A stretch of DNA of 64,000 bases from Emergomyces orientalis (lineage: Eukaryota; Ascomycota; Eurotiomycetes; Onygenales; Ajellomycetaceae). Shown here piece by piece: positions 34,056-46,089 of the stretch. The DNA lies in contig MOWL01000089.1 in assembly GCA_002110485.1 (NCBI GenBank), forward strand, positions 620,001 through 684,000. Direction: 5' to 3'. The first letter of the stretch is position 1. The number at the start of each line of letters is the position of its first letter. The notes under the pieces are model-generated. The model saw only the letters and a list, made by a program, of their open reading frames with translations. It was not told where the DNA came from and did not search any database. The position numbers and the translations under genes are program-made.

Positions 34056-36220
34056 ATGCCTCCACCATTCGAGTTTCGCGGGAACAGACAAGGGGGAAGA
34101 CCTCGCCAACAACCTGAATTTACGTTTCGATCTCGGTTCCCCAAAACTTCGGCGCGACCATTATTGTTGATGGCGCAAAGAGAAACGACGCCTGAATTCC
34201 TTGGCGGCATGCAAAGCGAAGAACAGAAACCAAGAAAGTTTATGGCTCTAGAAGATTTAACCGACAGTGACGAGGCGGAGATGGACGTGTCCTCTGCAGA
34301 TGAAGGGTCCCAACCTCCGCGAAAGAAGCATGTTACCGAGTCTAACGCAGGTCCCGTTGCAAACGCCCCAAAATGGTCGAATCCAGACCCATACACCGTT
34401 CTGCCTCCATCCGATGAGAACCCAGCGAAGAGAAGAGATGTTGTCAAGCTGATCCGCAAAGCGAGAATACAGTCCACTGAACAACCCAAACCCGAAGAGC
34501 ACAATGCCGTCGTCTTGAACGACGATTTTATATCCTTTGGCATGGATGATACCGAGATGGATGAGCCCCCAGAAAATGCGCCTCGAGGGCCAAAAAGTTC
34601 GATGAACCAAGATGGTGACCCTGCGCTTGGTAGCAGGAAGCGAACTCATGATGATGAGATTACCGGCACATCCAGACGCCTTGGGAAACCGGGGAAGCCG
34701 GAGAGGTTCTTCAACTCTGATGGATCCATCCTCCTTAAGTGGAAGCCGTTCGAGGACCAAAACCCGACTCCTTGGATAGATTCCTCATTCCCTTCCACCC
34801 TCCATATAGGATCCAGGTAAGTAACTACTTATCCGGCGGTCTTGGGGTCAACAAACTAATATCATATTTCTTCTGTAGTTTGCACAACGAAATACTTAAC
34901 TTTTTCCACTGGGTTAAGCCTAAGCCATTCGAGCATTTGATCAGGAATGACTTGATCGCGCGGCTGGAGCGTCACTTTGAAAGAAGGCATTATGGCTCCC
35001 AGCTCCATGCTTTTGGTTCATTCGCCTCTGGCCTCTATCTTCCGACCGCAGATATGGATCTGGTCCTGCTTTCAAGACAGTTCCTCCGACAAGATCGCAA
35101 GGTTCTTTGCCAACGGCCTCGTGAAATCTACTCGTTTACGGCATATCTCAAAGATCTCGATATTGCTGTGCCTGGGTCCATTGAAACCATCGCTCATGCT
35201 AAGGTCCCTATTATAAAATTCGTAGACAGGCTTACTGGCCTGAAAGTGGATTTGTCATTCGACAACTCCACTGGGATAGCAGCAAACGAAACATTTCAGG
35301 TTTGGAAATCCCAATTTCCTGCTATGCCTGTAATTGTCTCCGTCGTAAAACAGTTTCTACTGCTTCGTGGCCTCAATGAGGTACCAACCGGTGGTTTAGG
35401 TGGCTTCTCAATCATTTGTTTAGTCACCAGCCTCCTCCAACACCTCCCGTATAGCGGCGCAGAACCTAATCTCGGTGGTGTTCTCATGGACTTTTTCGAT
35501 TTCTATGGCAATAAGTTTGACACCAGGACAGTTGGCATACAGTTTGATCCGCCCGGCTATTTCGATAAGGTATCAACTAATCCCCCTTGTCGAGTCTATG
35601 TAAACTAACAATTCTCTCAGAAACTCCTTGGCGTCTATCAAGCAAATAAACAACAACGACTTGCAATTATGGACCCAAATAACCCTGATAATGACATCTC
35701 AGGGGGTACAAAGGAGATTCCATTAATATTCAGGGCTTTTGCGGATGCCTATCAAACTCTCAAGAAGCATCTAGTGCAAGCAGCTTTCTCACCCCGGAAA
35801 GGTAATGATAGCCTGCTGGGCTCGATTATCGGTGCCAATTATGAATCATATGACCGTCAGCGCGCACATTTGACCAGTCTATGTGAAAATGATCCTCGAT
35901 TCGCGCACTTTTTTCAGCCTCCTCCCCCCAATAGCCCTCCCCCAGAGGCGCCAGCGGTTCCTCCCCCACCGGAAGAACCCCAGATTGTGACCGCGAAAGG
36001 GAACCAGCACAATGAAGATTCATCACAAGCTCCCAAACTGTCTAAAAAGCAGTCTGCAGCATTAGATCGTGCCAATCGACTCAAGAAGCTTCGACCTGAC
36101 CTGAAAAATGTTCCGAAATTCGTGGCCCTCGAAACGGCTGTGAAAATTGGAGGGTATGCCTCAGTAGCAGAAATGGATCGCGACTTATACCGAAGGGAAA
36201 AGGCTCTTGCAGAGCAATGA
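34056..36220 (+). CDS. TRF4/Cid14-type non-canonical poly(A) polymerase
   Basis: Nuclear RNA-tailing enzyme of the TRAMP type, which adds short A tails to aberrant RNAs for exosome decay. Three exons, 34056-34816, 34879-35569 and 35621-36220, encode 683 residues. Residues 1-253 are disordered and polar. The catalytic core starts at the first join (SLHNEILNFFHWVKPKP) and has HAFGSFASGLYLP followed by the catalytic DMD pair at about 312 and 314. The third aspartate is in GLKVDLSFDN. The PAP-associated domain follows (GVLMDFFDFYGNKF). The tail is Pro-rich (QPPPPNSPPPEAPAVPPPP), then a basic helix. The ATG at 34056 lies in CCCACCATG, an ideal context. A TAA at 34818 falls inside the first intron (GTAAGT), which confirms splicing there. 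Paralogue assignment within the family is left open. Confidence 0.92.
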
Positions 36221-37600
36221 GTTTATGCTACCGACTAAGTTGGCTGTCTCCACCAGTTACTGCTTTGCAGCTTGGCCCGTAGGCAACGAATCAACTTCAC
36301 GTAACGGGCATCTTGCCTCTAGTTCTGAGTTCGGTTGTACCTTTAGGTACCATCGAAACCTTCTCGGAATTTCTGTGGGTGGCTTTCGCCCACGTGTGTA
36401 GCCCTTAGTGGCTTATTGATGACTTCCTGCTCTTTCCATTTTCGTTCCTTTTTTCGCTTCTGCTCCTTTCTCCCGCTTAAACGGCGCTTCTGTATGATTG
36501 TACTGGCATGATACCCATAACTATTAACCACAGGCAAGTGGTACTGGCAAGATGGAGGGTTGGCTTGATTTTGCTCCGAATCATGGTTCTGTGCTGTAGC
36601 GCACCGGACGGTTTCCTTTCATTGTTACACCCAATTAACATTCCATATTTTACTTTTGTTCACTGCTTTGTTCCAGATCCCGCATCGCCTAATCACTCTT
36701 AGCCAACGCTATTCTCTCTCCATTCTCCAGCGGTCACTTGGGAACTAGGGTCCACCTGGCTTCAATCAACTAACGTTCGAACGGGGCTTGAAAATCCTAC
36801 GACATCTACTCCGTACTTTAGGAGTAATTGACAAATCTAGAGCGCCCGGTTCTGTGGACATAATAATATCCGCACCTTACCTTCAAACTTCCCGCTTCCC
36901 CACCATTGGAATACCAATCAATTTACTCGATGAATTGGTGCACCAAAAAAACTTTCTTCCCCAAGAAAGCGATAATCAGTTCGAATATTATCAACTATAC
37001 GAATCGATAATCCCACAAATCCCAGCGCAATTCAATTAAGGTTAAGCACGCCCTTCCATCATCCACTTTCCCCTTCCTTCAGTTCGTCCCTTGGGACTCG
37101 CCAATCTCCCTATCCTCCTTCTCACCATATAGCCCGCTATACGCAGGCATATGGAGAGGAATGCTTAATGTTCCCCCGTTCGCTGAGACGTTAATGTTTC
37201 GAGCCAATTTCCCCTACACCCCCTGCTCTCTCGCGAAACAATTACATGATCGTTTAGGGGGAGCCCGGTGCATACTCATATTGCTGTTTTATCATAAGAT
37301 CTTTTATTTTTATTGTAATTATGATTACTGCTCCTTAACGAGAGAAAGGGGGACCAAGGGTATCGTCACATCGAACGCCCTTTGTCCATTTGCTTATGCC
37401 ATGTGCTGGGCAGAAAGGAAAAACCACCACAAGCCCCAAGATTACCTCTCATATCCCGTCCCATATGCCGAATTTTTCTTCTCAATCATAGAAGCATTAA
37501 TAGAAGAAAAAAACACAACCCGCTAATCGCTACCGTGACTCGGAGGCTAGATGCTATTATCGTCGACGGATGTTATTTTCTATAGCCCTCTCTCCCCATT
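36221..37600. other. Intergenic, 1.4 kb
   Basis: 3' flanks of two converging genes. Open stretches at 36788-37039 and 37161-37526 have no domain and the first lacks an ATG start. Nothing else seen. Confidence 0.45.
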
Positions 37601-38076
37601 TTACTTGTTTACACAGATATTTCTCTGTTTTTTGTATGAATCATCAGCTCCAGTCCTCTGTTCTTTCATCCCATCCCCTCACGTTCTATTTTTCTTTTTC
37701 TTTTTTTAAATCTCCGCTACTTCATCCAAAGAAAAAAAAGAAAAAAAAGTAAAGAACATTGAGTTGATGATTATAAACAAATAAAAATTTACTCACAACA
37801 GCATCGCAAAAGCAGCCACCCGGACAATCATTCCCACTTCCGCATTTCGTGTCCTTCTTCTGGCAGCGGTTATCGAGCGCCATCTATTTCTCGTTTAGTG
37901 TCATTCAAAAATCATCTTACTTTTATCTCTCCCAAGGTTTGCTGGTGGTGGGTTGGGAGGGGGGTGTGCCGACTTACAGCAGTAGTCCGCCTTGCTGGGC
38001 TCATATCTTCACTCATGATTGGGCTCGCGGTCACGATGCCCACGAAGAGAGCAGTAATTACCCAGGTAAGCTTCAT
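37601..38076 (-). CDS. Putative secreted knottin-like cysteine-rich peptide
   Basis: Proposed three-exon gene on the minus strand: 38076-37978, 37883-37797 and 37624-37601, giving about 69 residues. Exon 1 is a clear signal peptide (MKLTWVITALFVGIVTASP) and a short pro-region. Its intron starts GTAAGTCGG and ends GAAATAG. Exon 2 carries five cysteines in NRCQKKDTKCGSGNDCPGG followed by CFC. A donor GTGAGT follows, and exon 3 adds RNICVNK and stop, supplying the sixth cysteine. Spacing is C-x6-C-x5-C-x3-C-x-C-x6-C, the inhibitor cystine-knot arrangement known from squash trypsin inhibitors. Exons 1 and 2 are well supported. The third exon is weaker: an upstream acceptor (AACAG at 37661-37665) keeps the same frame and would insert 11 residues. 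The signal peptide implies export. Target unknown; a protease inhibitor or effector-like role is inference only. Confidence 0.55.
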
Positions 38077-40731
38077 ATTGGTTTTCTCGCGATAAGTGTA
38101 GTCGGTGATGTTTAGAATTGGGCTATGTTCGTCTAGAAACGGAAGTTAGCTAGATGGATTCCATTCAGAAAAATAAATCTCGATAAGTTTTTCTTCTTCT
38201 TTTTTTTTTTCATGGTAAATCATACCTTTGTTCTAGATAAAATAGTGTTGAAAACCGTAGATAGAGCTAGGTACAGCTGATCTTCAACAACGTGGATTTC
38301 GTCTGGGGATTCAAGCACATATAAATAGGAGGCGGGAAGGGAGATCTAACCGCGGAAGTAAGTCCGGATACACACCAGATCATATATATGTCGTCACAAG
38401 TATCCTCCAACACATGCATCAACACACTTCTCTGCTCCACAGCGCGCCGCGTGCAGCAGCTCCTTCAAGGGGAAAAAAAAAAAAAAAGAAAAGAAAGTTC
38501 GAAATTGCAAAATGCAAATCGTCAGCGGCCACCAAGAGCCAAGCGCAGATCTGCACCATGCGCGAACATTTCGATGCTCCGAAACGTCATACTTTGTGCT
38601 TCGGGCTGTTCGCGATGTGCTGCGTGAGAATTAAGTATAATAATTCTTATTACTGTTGGTGTTGCTGAAGTTGCTGTTGGTGAGCTTTTTCATTTGTTGT
38701 TTTTTCCCTTCATTTCCGTTCAACTGCACGTCCGTACCGAGTCTAGGAATTTTATATACATCACATACGTGCGAGGCAGGTATATATATGCGCTGATGTT
38801 TACGAAACGTTTCATACACAGCACATTCGACTGCAATAGTCAAGTAAGGGGTTTGACGCTCGACAGTAGAGAGTGGAAGGAAAGCTCCAGAGGCCGAGCT
38901 GAAGTTGTGCTAAAAAACCAATGCAAACGCAGCTCGGCTAACGAACTAAAATAATTAGCTGAAGAAACTATCCAGAAAGACAAAAAAGCAGTTGGAAGCT
39001 AGCAACGCCAGCCAGTTAGGTTGTTAACTCGTTTTTTCGAGCAGGCGATTGGCTTTCCTTTTCATACAAAAGCCTTTTCAAACCTTGCATTGCTGCTCCA
39101 AGCTTCCATTAGTATGGTCTAAGCCTGGTCTGCTCCAGCTAGCGCAGATATCTGCCCCCCCCCCCTTTTTTTTCCCACACTTTGCTTTTCGGGGAATTTA
39201 TCAGACCTGTCACACTAATAATTGCATAAACTGGCCATGTAAACCTGAAACAAACTTGATCAATGTATGATCATCCAAACAACCCGAGCCATATGCTACT
39301 AGTATTGTGTAATTGTTGTTCATTTGCATTGTGCCCTGCAGTCTGCCATACATATTGTTGTCCGCGCCACTATACAGTGCCTCCATATATGGACATCGTG
39401 AAAGTGTAAGTATGGGACAGTGCTCCATACATATCTCACATATTAAATAATAATGACTTTTAAATCTCATCTTTGAAAATCTCTCGATGACTGTATTCGT
39501 CGTGCCACCTCTCTCATCATCTGATGTGCAAGCTACATCAATCAGAAGTTAACATCCATTCTCCCATTTTCTTTTCGCAGTCCAGCCGCACTTCAAGGTT
39601 AACCCCTCCCCCCAACTTTACCATTTTCTTCCTCCCTCGTGAATAATTTCGGCCATAGATCCCCGTGTTCACGAACCCCCAAATGGCAATTGGGCACAGA
39701 TTTCAATATCGACCGGGATTCAGAGCGTTGGCCCGGGCGGAGTTTCAAAGTCGTGTTCAGCAACGACTCACAGAGATACGGAGTAGCCACAGCGTCCTTG
39801 TCGATCCGCCGTCAATAGTGCCCATACTGTCACATCCAGGGCTGGCTGACAGGGGCAGACACCGAGAGCATCACATTTGTTATTTTATTTTATTTTTCTC
39901 TCCAAGAAAAAAGCCTGCAAGTAGTCGCCCTCACATCTCAATCCATCCTTCTAGCCTAGCATATCATGGTAGCCACTAATGAGAATTCTCTATCTTCGTT
40001 TCTTTGCCTCCCCAGGCCCTAATTCGCTACGATGACAGCTATCCCTCATGTTATGCCTTGATTGTTTCACGACTTCAACATTGAACAGTACATATCTGAG
40101 CCAAAGCACAAATAATGCTTCAAAGCAAAGCGATAAAAACTCCAGATTGTGGGACAAAGACTGAAATTGTTTCCCTTTAATTATTATTTAGGTGCTATCG
40201 CATCCGTCTAAAACACTGCACATGAAAGTAAAACAAAAGAGAATGACAGGGATACACAATTTGGATATAAAAAATTGCCTCCAACAACTTATGAGTTGGT
40301 AACGAACTGTACACCCCCAATGAAAGCCGAAAACCGCACGGAAACAAAGAGGAAAATTATAAACGAAAGAACAACATAGCCCGGGATGAAAGGCAACCTG
40401 CCAGCAAAAACGAGTGGAAGGGATAAGACAGCATCTAATATTGTTTTTGTTCCAAAGCACTATACTCATGGGGTTCGTCAGCTAATACTTGGAAAAAGAA
40501 ACAATCGGAAAGGATTCTGGGGCTATACCAGGAATTAATTTTCGAAAAGCGTCTCAAACAATCTCAATGCCAGCAAAATTTCCTTCATTCGCATGAAGGT
40601 CCAATTCACCGGAATTGCCGATCTTATCTGTACGCGCACAGTCCCGGATCGATTCATCCCAATGACGAAAGAGGTTGGAAATGACACCCGCGAGAAAAAC
40701 CTCCTGGAATTCGCTTTGGTGCGTTTTGCTA
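38077..40731. other. Intergenic, 2.7 kb
   Basis: Promoter side of the secreted peptide gene at left and 3' flank of the gene ending at 40732 at right. It contains a plus-strand TATAAATAG at about 38323, an A-run near 38470, a C13/T10 tract near 39157-39178 and scattered AT repeats. Several open stretches (38388-38627, 39665-39979) have no domain. No gene supported. Confidence 0.45.
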
Positions 40732-41235
40732 CTACTCCGGCTGCAAATACTCCAGCTCTTCAGCTTGCTCCAGCTCCGGTCCCTGCGTTTGAATCGGTGC
40801 CTCCACCTCCTGGGGAGGTGCAGGAGGATCGTCTGCTTTGCACTTACACTCTGGACATCTGCTGGCTGAGAGGTAACGCCAGGCGAATGATACGAAATAC
40901 CAGAAGTGCCGGGATGTCGGTGGATTCCGCTTGTCCTCCCAGTAACTCCACCTGGTCGGTCGAACGTGACGGCATATCTTACAGAAACGCCAGTATCTTC
41001 CATGTGGATTGTCCACTAAGTCCCGATTGTTAGCAGTGGGGAGCGATCGCCTACTGAGCAGGGGTAGAGGTGTACCATTGGCGGCTTCGCGCCCAGATAT
41101 AGGAGTAGCAGACATGGATGTATCACCAGGTACGGCTACAGCAGCAGCACTGTCTGGAGTGGTAGCATTATCCGGCACGGCCTGAGGGGCAGCAGTGCCA
41201 TTGGCTGCTGGTGGAACGGCAGCCTTTTCAGCCAT
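40732..41235 (-). CDS. Small hypothetical protein with CxxC zinc-binding pattern
   Basis: Family not recognised. A single exon encodes 167 residues, with the start ATG in CAACCATGGC. The first 70 residues are Ala/Pro/Thr-rich and probably disordered. A compact core follows: NPHGRYWRFCKICRHVRPTR, then WSYWEDKRN, an aromatic stretch (HFWYFVSFAWRYLSASR) and CPECKCKADD. Two CxxC pairs about 40 residues apart suggest one zinc site. The intervening aromatic segment could be a membrane-associated or buried helix. The tail is Pro/Glu/Gln-rich. Open reading continues upstream without an ATG, so the start is fairly secure unless an upstream exon exists. Confidence 0.6.
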   Translation of the reverse strand: MAEKAAVPPAANGTAAPQAVPDNATTPDSAAAVAVPGDTSMSATPISGREAANGTPLPLLSRRSLPTANNRDLVDNPHGRYWRFCKICRHVRPTRWSYWEDKRNPPTSRHFWYFVSFAWRYLSASRCPECKCKADDPPAPPQEVEAPIQTQGPELEQAEELEYLQPE

Positions 41236-42580
41236 GGTTGCAGCGATAGGGCTTCGTGTATCCACGAAGCTATAAGGCTGCGTCCGATAGGGAATGCCCA
41301 AGAACGATGGGTATCGCTTCTTTGTTGCTAAACGAATACCCTCGCTCAGCGCAGTAGGTGACCCGTGCGAGCGTGTGATGGCAACTTAGCGATACACTTC
41401 CCCTACGCTTCCCAATTGACACGAATATAGGGTGAGGCCTGTTTCATCTGCGTTCAGTATTCAAACGCTACTCCGTCACACATTGCGCTGCGTTTCTCCG
41501 AATCTTGGAGTGTATAACCTACCTCAGGAATAGGCACAACGCCACGGATCCCAAAAAAAAAGAAGAAGAAAAAAACTAGGAAGCTGGGCCCCACGGCCGC
41601 AGCTCTGTGCAATGGAGGGACGAAACAATATGCAGACAACTATATTGCAAAATATAAAAGGCAATATGGGGATTAACGAATGTACTATGGGGCTGTGGAT
41701 GTTGTTTTGTGCTTTGCTGCGATTGGGAGCTGGGAATGTGGAGATAAATAACCTATGTCTTGCGCTCATGCATCGCACCTTCTTCGGGTTCATTTCTGGC
41801 TATCTAGGGAAGGAAGTATCATTCAGTTGAGGCAGGAACCTACCCTTGGAATGAACTTCCTCCTGCCAGGACCAGGACCAGAAAATGGCAAGCATGATCC
41901 AGCAGGGTCTACCGATTGCTCGGTCACACCTGCCGCAGGTCGCACAACGTGGTATTCGCGGTAGTGGACATTTCTTGGAAGGTCCGAGAGAATAAAAAAG
42001 ATAAAAGACATGGTACGTGACTTAAGGTAAATAACTTAACAATCCATGAAAATTGTTAGGTTGAGCCCGAGAGAGGCAGAGCCCCCTTTCGTTAATATTG
42101 AATAGGATCGTTCCTTTGTTGGAAGTCTAGGCATCCAGCAAGGTAATAAGAGCAGATGAGAAACATCTGGTTGAGAATTTAAGCATATTTTTCCGTCGTA
42201 CCATTTGAGAATCGGGATTTATGATTATATTGCACGCCAGTGTACGGAATAACTCACGAACTTTAGGACGCAAATTCTTGTCATGCAGTGTAAGATAAGG
42301 TTTGGGATTTGAATCCGAATATGCGCATGCATAGGGTGTGATTTTATGTATGTATAATAAAATGGCAAAATAAACGAAAACGACAACCATATCCAAGATC
42401 AACCGAAGCGGAATTAGACTTTCTCGGAAAAAGACGCTGTTAACGCTCGTATATCGAAAAGGAGTTATGGGGGTGCCCATGCAAGGGGCAAAAAAAAGAG
42501 AGATAAACATAACCAAGCATATCATTCATTCATTCATCAATTACCCTAAGATAGTCAAGCGAACAGAAACGGAACAGGCC
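41236..42580. other. Intergenic, 1.3 kb
   Basis: Upstream of the hypothetical gene at 41235 and 3' flank of ARA2. A 132-codon minus-strand open stretch (42525-42127) begins just after the ARA2 stop; it has hydrophobic parts but no domain and is best seen as 3' UTR. No gene supported. Confidence 0.45.
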
Positions 42581-43999
42581 TCATGTTTCAACTGGCTCCA
42601 ATGGAGGTGTAAGTAGCCTAGCCTCCTTGTCTTTAATATCGACACCTTGTTCGCTTGTGGTCGTCGTGGGAACTGTTTTACCATCCAGCTCTTTCATGTC
42701 GCTGTGGTTTTCAGGAGGGATATTTACAAATCCTTCCTCGGGACTCGCCCAGGTAAAATCCACCCAGTCCGGTCCGAGGATATCGCGAATTCCCTTGGCG
42801 AGCTTTAGTATACGGTGACGTCTGCCTCGAGACCATTGGCGATCGGTAATGTCATCACATGGAGTGAGCGCGCTAGGAGGTTTTGACGTGGCAGTGAATG
42901 TTGAGGGATTAAAGATTTCGGCTGTTCCAGTAGTTCCTTCTTGGAAATGTTCTGTCTCTTCGGAGGAGGAAGCATCATCCTCCCCTTCATTCTCCAGGCC
43001 ATCGACAATGCTATGCCACACACGAAGAGTTTCGTTCAATTCAACAATATTGCTCACACCCATGACATTAACGCCTAGCCTCCGTCCAACACCAACCGTG
43101 GCAACGGAGATGAAACCCGGATCAGCATCCGCGGAGGGTGCAAGTGGTGGCCCAAGAGCACCGACAGGTGAGCCTTCACGCAACCATGACTCGAGCGCAT
43201 ATCGTATAGCGACAACTTCTATCTTTTCGCCCTGTTTCTCTACCCATTCACTTGCCGCATGTATAACATTTCGTAGCCCATCAGGCGCCGGATGGAAATC
43301 ACCCATGCTCCCAATAGGGACCCCGTTGCGCCTCAAAAGGCCCATTCCTAACGGGGAGGCATTAGGAACCACATCGACTCCCGCGGCAACAAGACGCGGC
43401 AGCCCTTCCACGCCAAGCTTTGTGTTTTGCAGTGTAAAATTGGCGTAAGACATCACAGCGTCCAGCGGCTCACCAGTCTTTTCCAAAACCATTTCTGCCA
43501 GCGAACACAGAACGTCGACAGGGTATCCTGATATCCCGACATAACGTATTGTCCCCTCTTTATCCCGTATCCTGCGCAACTCCTCAACCGCACCTAGGAC
43601 TTCTTCTTGTGAAACAAATTCGACATCATGGCAATATACAACGTCAAGGTAAGAGGTATCAAGTCGAGATAGGCTGCGTTCTATGCTCTTTCGTATCCAT
43701 GCCGGAGAGTAATCGAAGGATTGCGCCGCGACTCGGCCAACTTTGGTGAGCAAACGGTAGGTGTATCTTGGGAAATTGGAGCGCACAAAGTGAGTGGAGA
43801 GAGCGCGACCCAGCAATTCCTCTGCTGGTCCATAGTAAGGCGATGTGTCAAAAGCCCTGATACCCGCCGATAATGCGCGGTGGACTATCGCGGTCGTGGG
43901 GAGCGCATATGGGTCAGCATTGTACTGTGAGTTGAAAGTTGCGGTTCCGAAAATGAGTGGCGGCAAATCCGCAGACAATGGCACAGAAGGCTTCCCCAT
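42581..43999 (-). CDS. ARA2: D-arabinose 1-dehydrogenase (NAD+), aldo-keto reductase
   Basis: Oxidises D-arabinose to D-arabinono-1,4-lactone, the step before D-erythroascorbate formation in fungi. A single exon encodes 472 residues. Aldo-keto reductase signatures: PLIFGTATFNSQYNADP at the N-terminus, catalytic D51 and the tyrosines at 55-56 in AFDTSPYYGPAEELLGRA, K86 in LLTKVGR and H124 in VVYCHDVEF. Further core motifs are IRYVGISGYP, VMSYANFTLQN and VVPNASPLGMGLL, which are typical of the ARA2 branch. The last 130 residues extend past the barrel and are Glu/Ser/Thr-rich, longer than the yeast enzyme. That tail includes SRGRRHRILKLAKGIRDILG, which may be a separate short conserved helix. 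Confidence 0.9.
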   Translation of the reverse strand: MGKPSVPLSADLPPLIFGTATFNSQYNADPYALPTTAIVHRALSAGIRAFDTSPYYGPAEELLGRALSTHFVRSNFPRYTYRLLTKVGRVAAQSFDYSPAWIRKSIERSLSRLDTSYLDVVYCHDVEFVSQEEVLGAVEELRRIRDKEGTIRYVGISGYPVDVLCSLAEMVLEKTGEPLDAVMSYANFTLQNTKLGVEGLPRLVAAGVDVVPNASPLGMGLLRRNGVPIGSMGDFHPAPDGLRNVIHAASEWVEKQGEKIEVVAIRYALESWLREGSPVGALGPPLAPSADADPGFISVATVGVGRRLGVNVMGVSNIVELNETLRVWHSIVDGLENEGEDDASSSEETEHFQEGTTGTAEIFNPSTFTATSKPPSALTPCDDITDRQWSRGRRHRILKLAKGIRDILGPDWVDFTWASPEEGFVNIPPENHSDMKELDGKTVPTTTTSEQGVDIKDKEARLLTPPLEPVET

Positions 44000-46089
44000 G
44001 CCTTTCAGTCAATGGGTATCCGTCAGATAAAAATAGCGAACAGGTTGCGACGGCGTTGTATGGTAGGTGGGCTATGGAATAATAAAGGAGGGGTAAAGTC
44101 CAAACCCGCGTCTGCTTAATAAAAATGGAATGAAAAATTTTTATGGAGGGATCAGAGAGTGGAGGAGAGGGGTGTCAACTGATAAGGGCAATCTATCTAC
44201 CCCTCATCGCCATGGAGGAAAAAGAATGAGAGCGAAAATCCTAGAGTGTCCATGTTGGAATCCGTCTGTCTGCTCTTTGCCTCCCTTGTCGGAAGATGAG
44301 GGTACAGCAGAGGGGGGGGAAATGGGAGTTAAATTCCGACCAGTGATTTCCGCTCGGGGGTGCGGCCCCACGGAACGGGGAAAGGGTGACCTGCAGTGTA
44401 GAAAATACTTTAACGCAGGTTAGTTAGGGTAAAAAACTGCTTTTCATAGAGTTAATACTGGTTTATTCGTCATGAATAAAGTTCGATTTTATCAGGTTGC
44501 ACACGAATGGTCTGGAGGTAGCCTTCCAGTCGATACGAACCCATATGTATGTGCATAGATGGTAGGGGGAAGCATTCTCCTTGGTCAATCCTTTGAGAGG
44601 CTTTGTCAGGTAGCTCTCTCTCCGTGGCTTGTTTGCAGGTTTCTTTTAGGGGGGATGATGCAATTGAGGTCTGACCAGGCCATAGACCAGGATTGGGGGC
44701 ATTCGGCGCCACTTATCACCCCACCATTTGGAATCAGATAAGCAAGTTTGCAAAGTACCTAAGGGACCGATCACATACGGAAGAATCAATATGGATACAT
44801 TTAATTGGCGAGGGGGGAAATTCCCAGTCTGCACTTTGAGCCGTGAGAGGAGGAACGTTTGTGTCTGCCATCATCCGACTGTGATTTGGTCGCGACAAGC
44901 TATCTCGGGTCGATGTGACATTCTGGAATAATGTATTGCCGAGTAACATATGCTGTCATGATTATGAGATTTGATGACTGGGCGATTGTTAGGTGGTTGT
45001 GGGAAAGAATACGGGATGGAGGAGAATCTGCTGGACGATGGACAGAAATGTGACCAAATCGAGTAAAGCCAGAGGGCTGAGCCGCATCAAGCATTTATCA
45101 GATTGATAATCTCGTGCAAAACACATTCCATGGCTTTTCATTGTGATTACTTTGGGGATTCTTATTTATTTTTGACTCGGCAGTTGTCTAATCATCCTAA
45201 CTTCAAGGGCAACTGTAGGTATAGATATGTATCTGGCAAATGGTGTATCAGATTGCCGTTTTATTCTCTAAACATGATTTCCAATACTGCTCTCCATACT
45301 TCGCACTCGTATCGTGGACGAGAGCAAACTGCTTCTCACCCTTTCGAGGCACGCTCTAGCCCTCCATCCCCTGTATTGTCTGCTACTTCTTACACGCCCC
45401 ATCATCGCCAATACATGCAAAAATTCCAAAAGGCAATATGTATAATACATGAACGCCAGCCACCAGGAGCAAGTCTATAAAACAGATAAGAGTGGAGAAA
45501 ATAAGGCTGACATCATTCGTAACAGTAACAAAGGGGAATCCCTCAGCTTTCCGTCCGTCCGTATATAGCCAGAAAGGAGAAAAATGAAGATTTTGTATAC
45601 AAGGGGCGCGGTGCCCTCCAATCCAGAGTGTGGAAACGTGGTCGATCGAGGCTTTTGGAGGTATCCAAGAAAAACAGACACGGCTGTGCTTGTTATTTCC
45701 TCAACTTTTCACACATGGTACTGGTACGAGTAGAAGGAAGGCAGGTTGTCGGAAGGAAAAGAGATGCGGTATCGTGCGTCGGAGTAAAACGCTTGATTGG
45801 AAAAGAGACGGATGAGAAATCGCAGGGGCCCAATAAGGGCCTTGAGGTTTCAAGACGAAGAAAATGAACCCGAAGACGCCCGTGCTATGCAGTGAGAAAC
45901 AGAAATTGTAGCAATATATAGAAACAGGAAGGATTTTGTGGGGTGGCCGTGGTTGATGCCATAGCCGGAATTATATATCCAAGCAGGCTGCTTGGATCTG
46001 ACGAGGGGTACTCAGAATAGAGCTTGACGATACTCTTCCGCTATTCCCTCGTATGTCGAAAGAGGGGGGCGGAAACGTTGATTCGAACG
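44000..46089. other. Intergenic, 2.1 kb
   Basis: Upstream of ARA2 and 3' flank of PAM16. The open stretch 45103-45480 has no domain or coding bias. No gene supported. Confidence 0.45.

Noticed and set aside
38388..38627. Possible small plus-strand gene with a TATA box 65 bp upstream
   Set aside because: The product is dominated by a Lys run from an A-tract and by unstructured text; without transcript evidence the TATA match alone is not enough.
42127..42525. 132-codon minus-strand open stretch with hydrophobic parts
   Set aside because: It lies directly after the ARA2 stop codon on the same strand; its composition fits 3' UTR and no family is recognised.
45103..45480. 125-codon plus-strand reading
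   Set aside because: No coding bias or family resemblance; likely chance openness.
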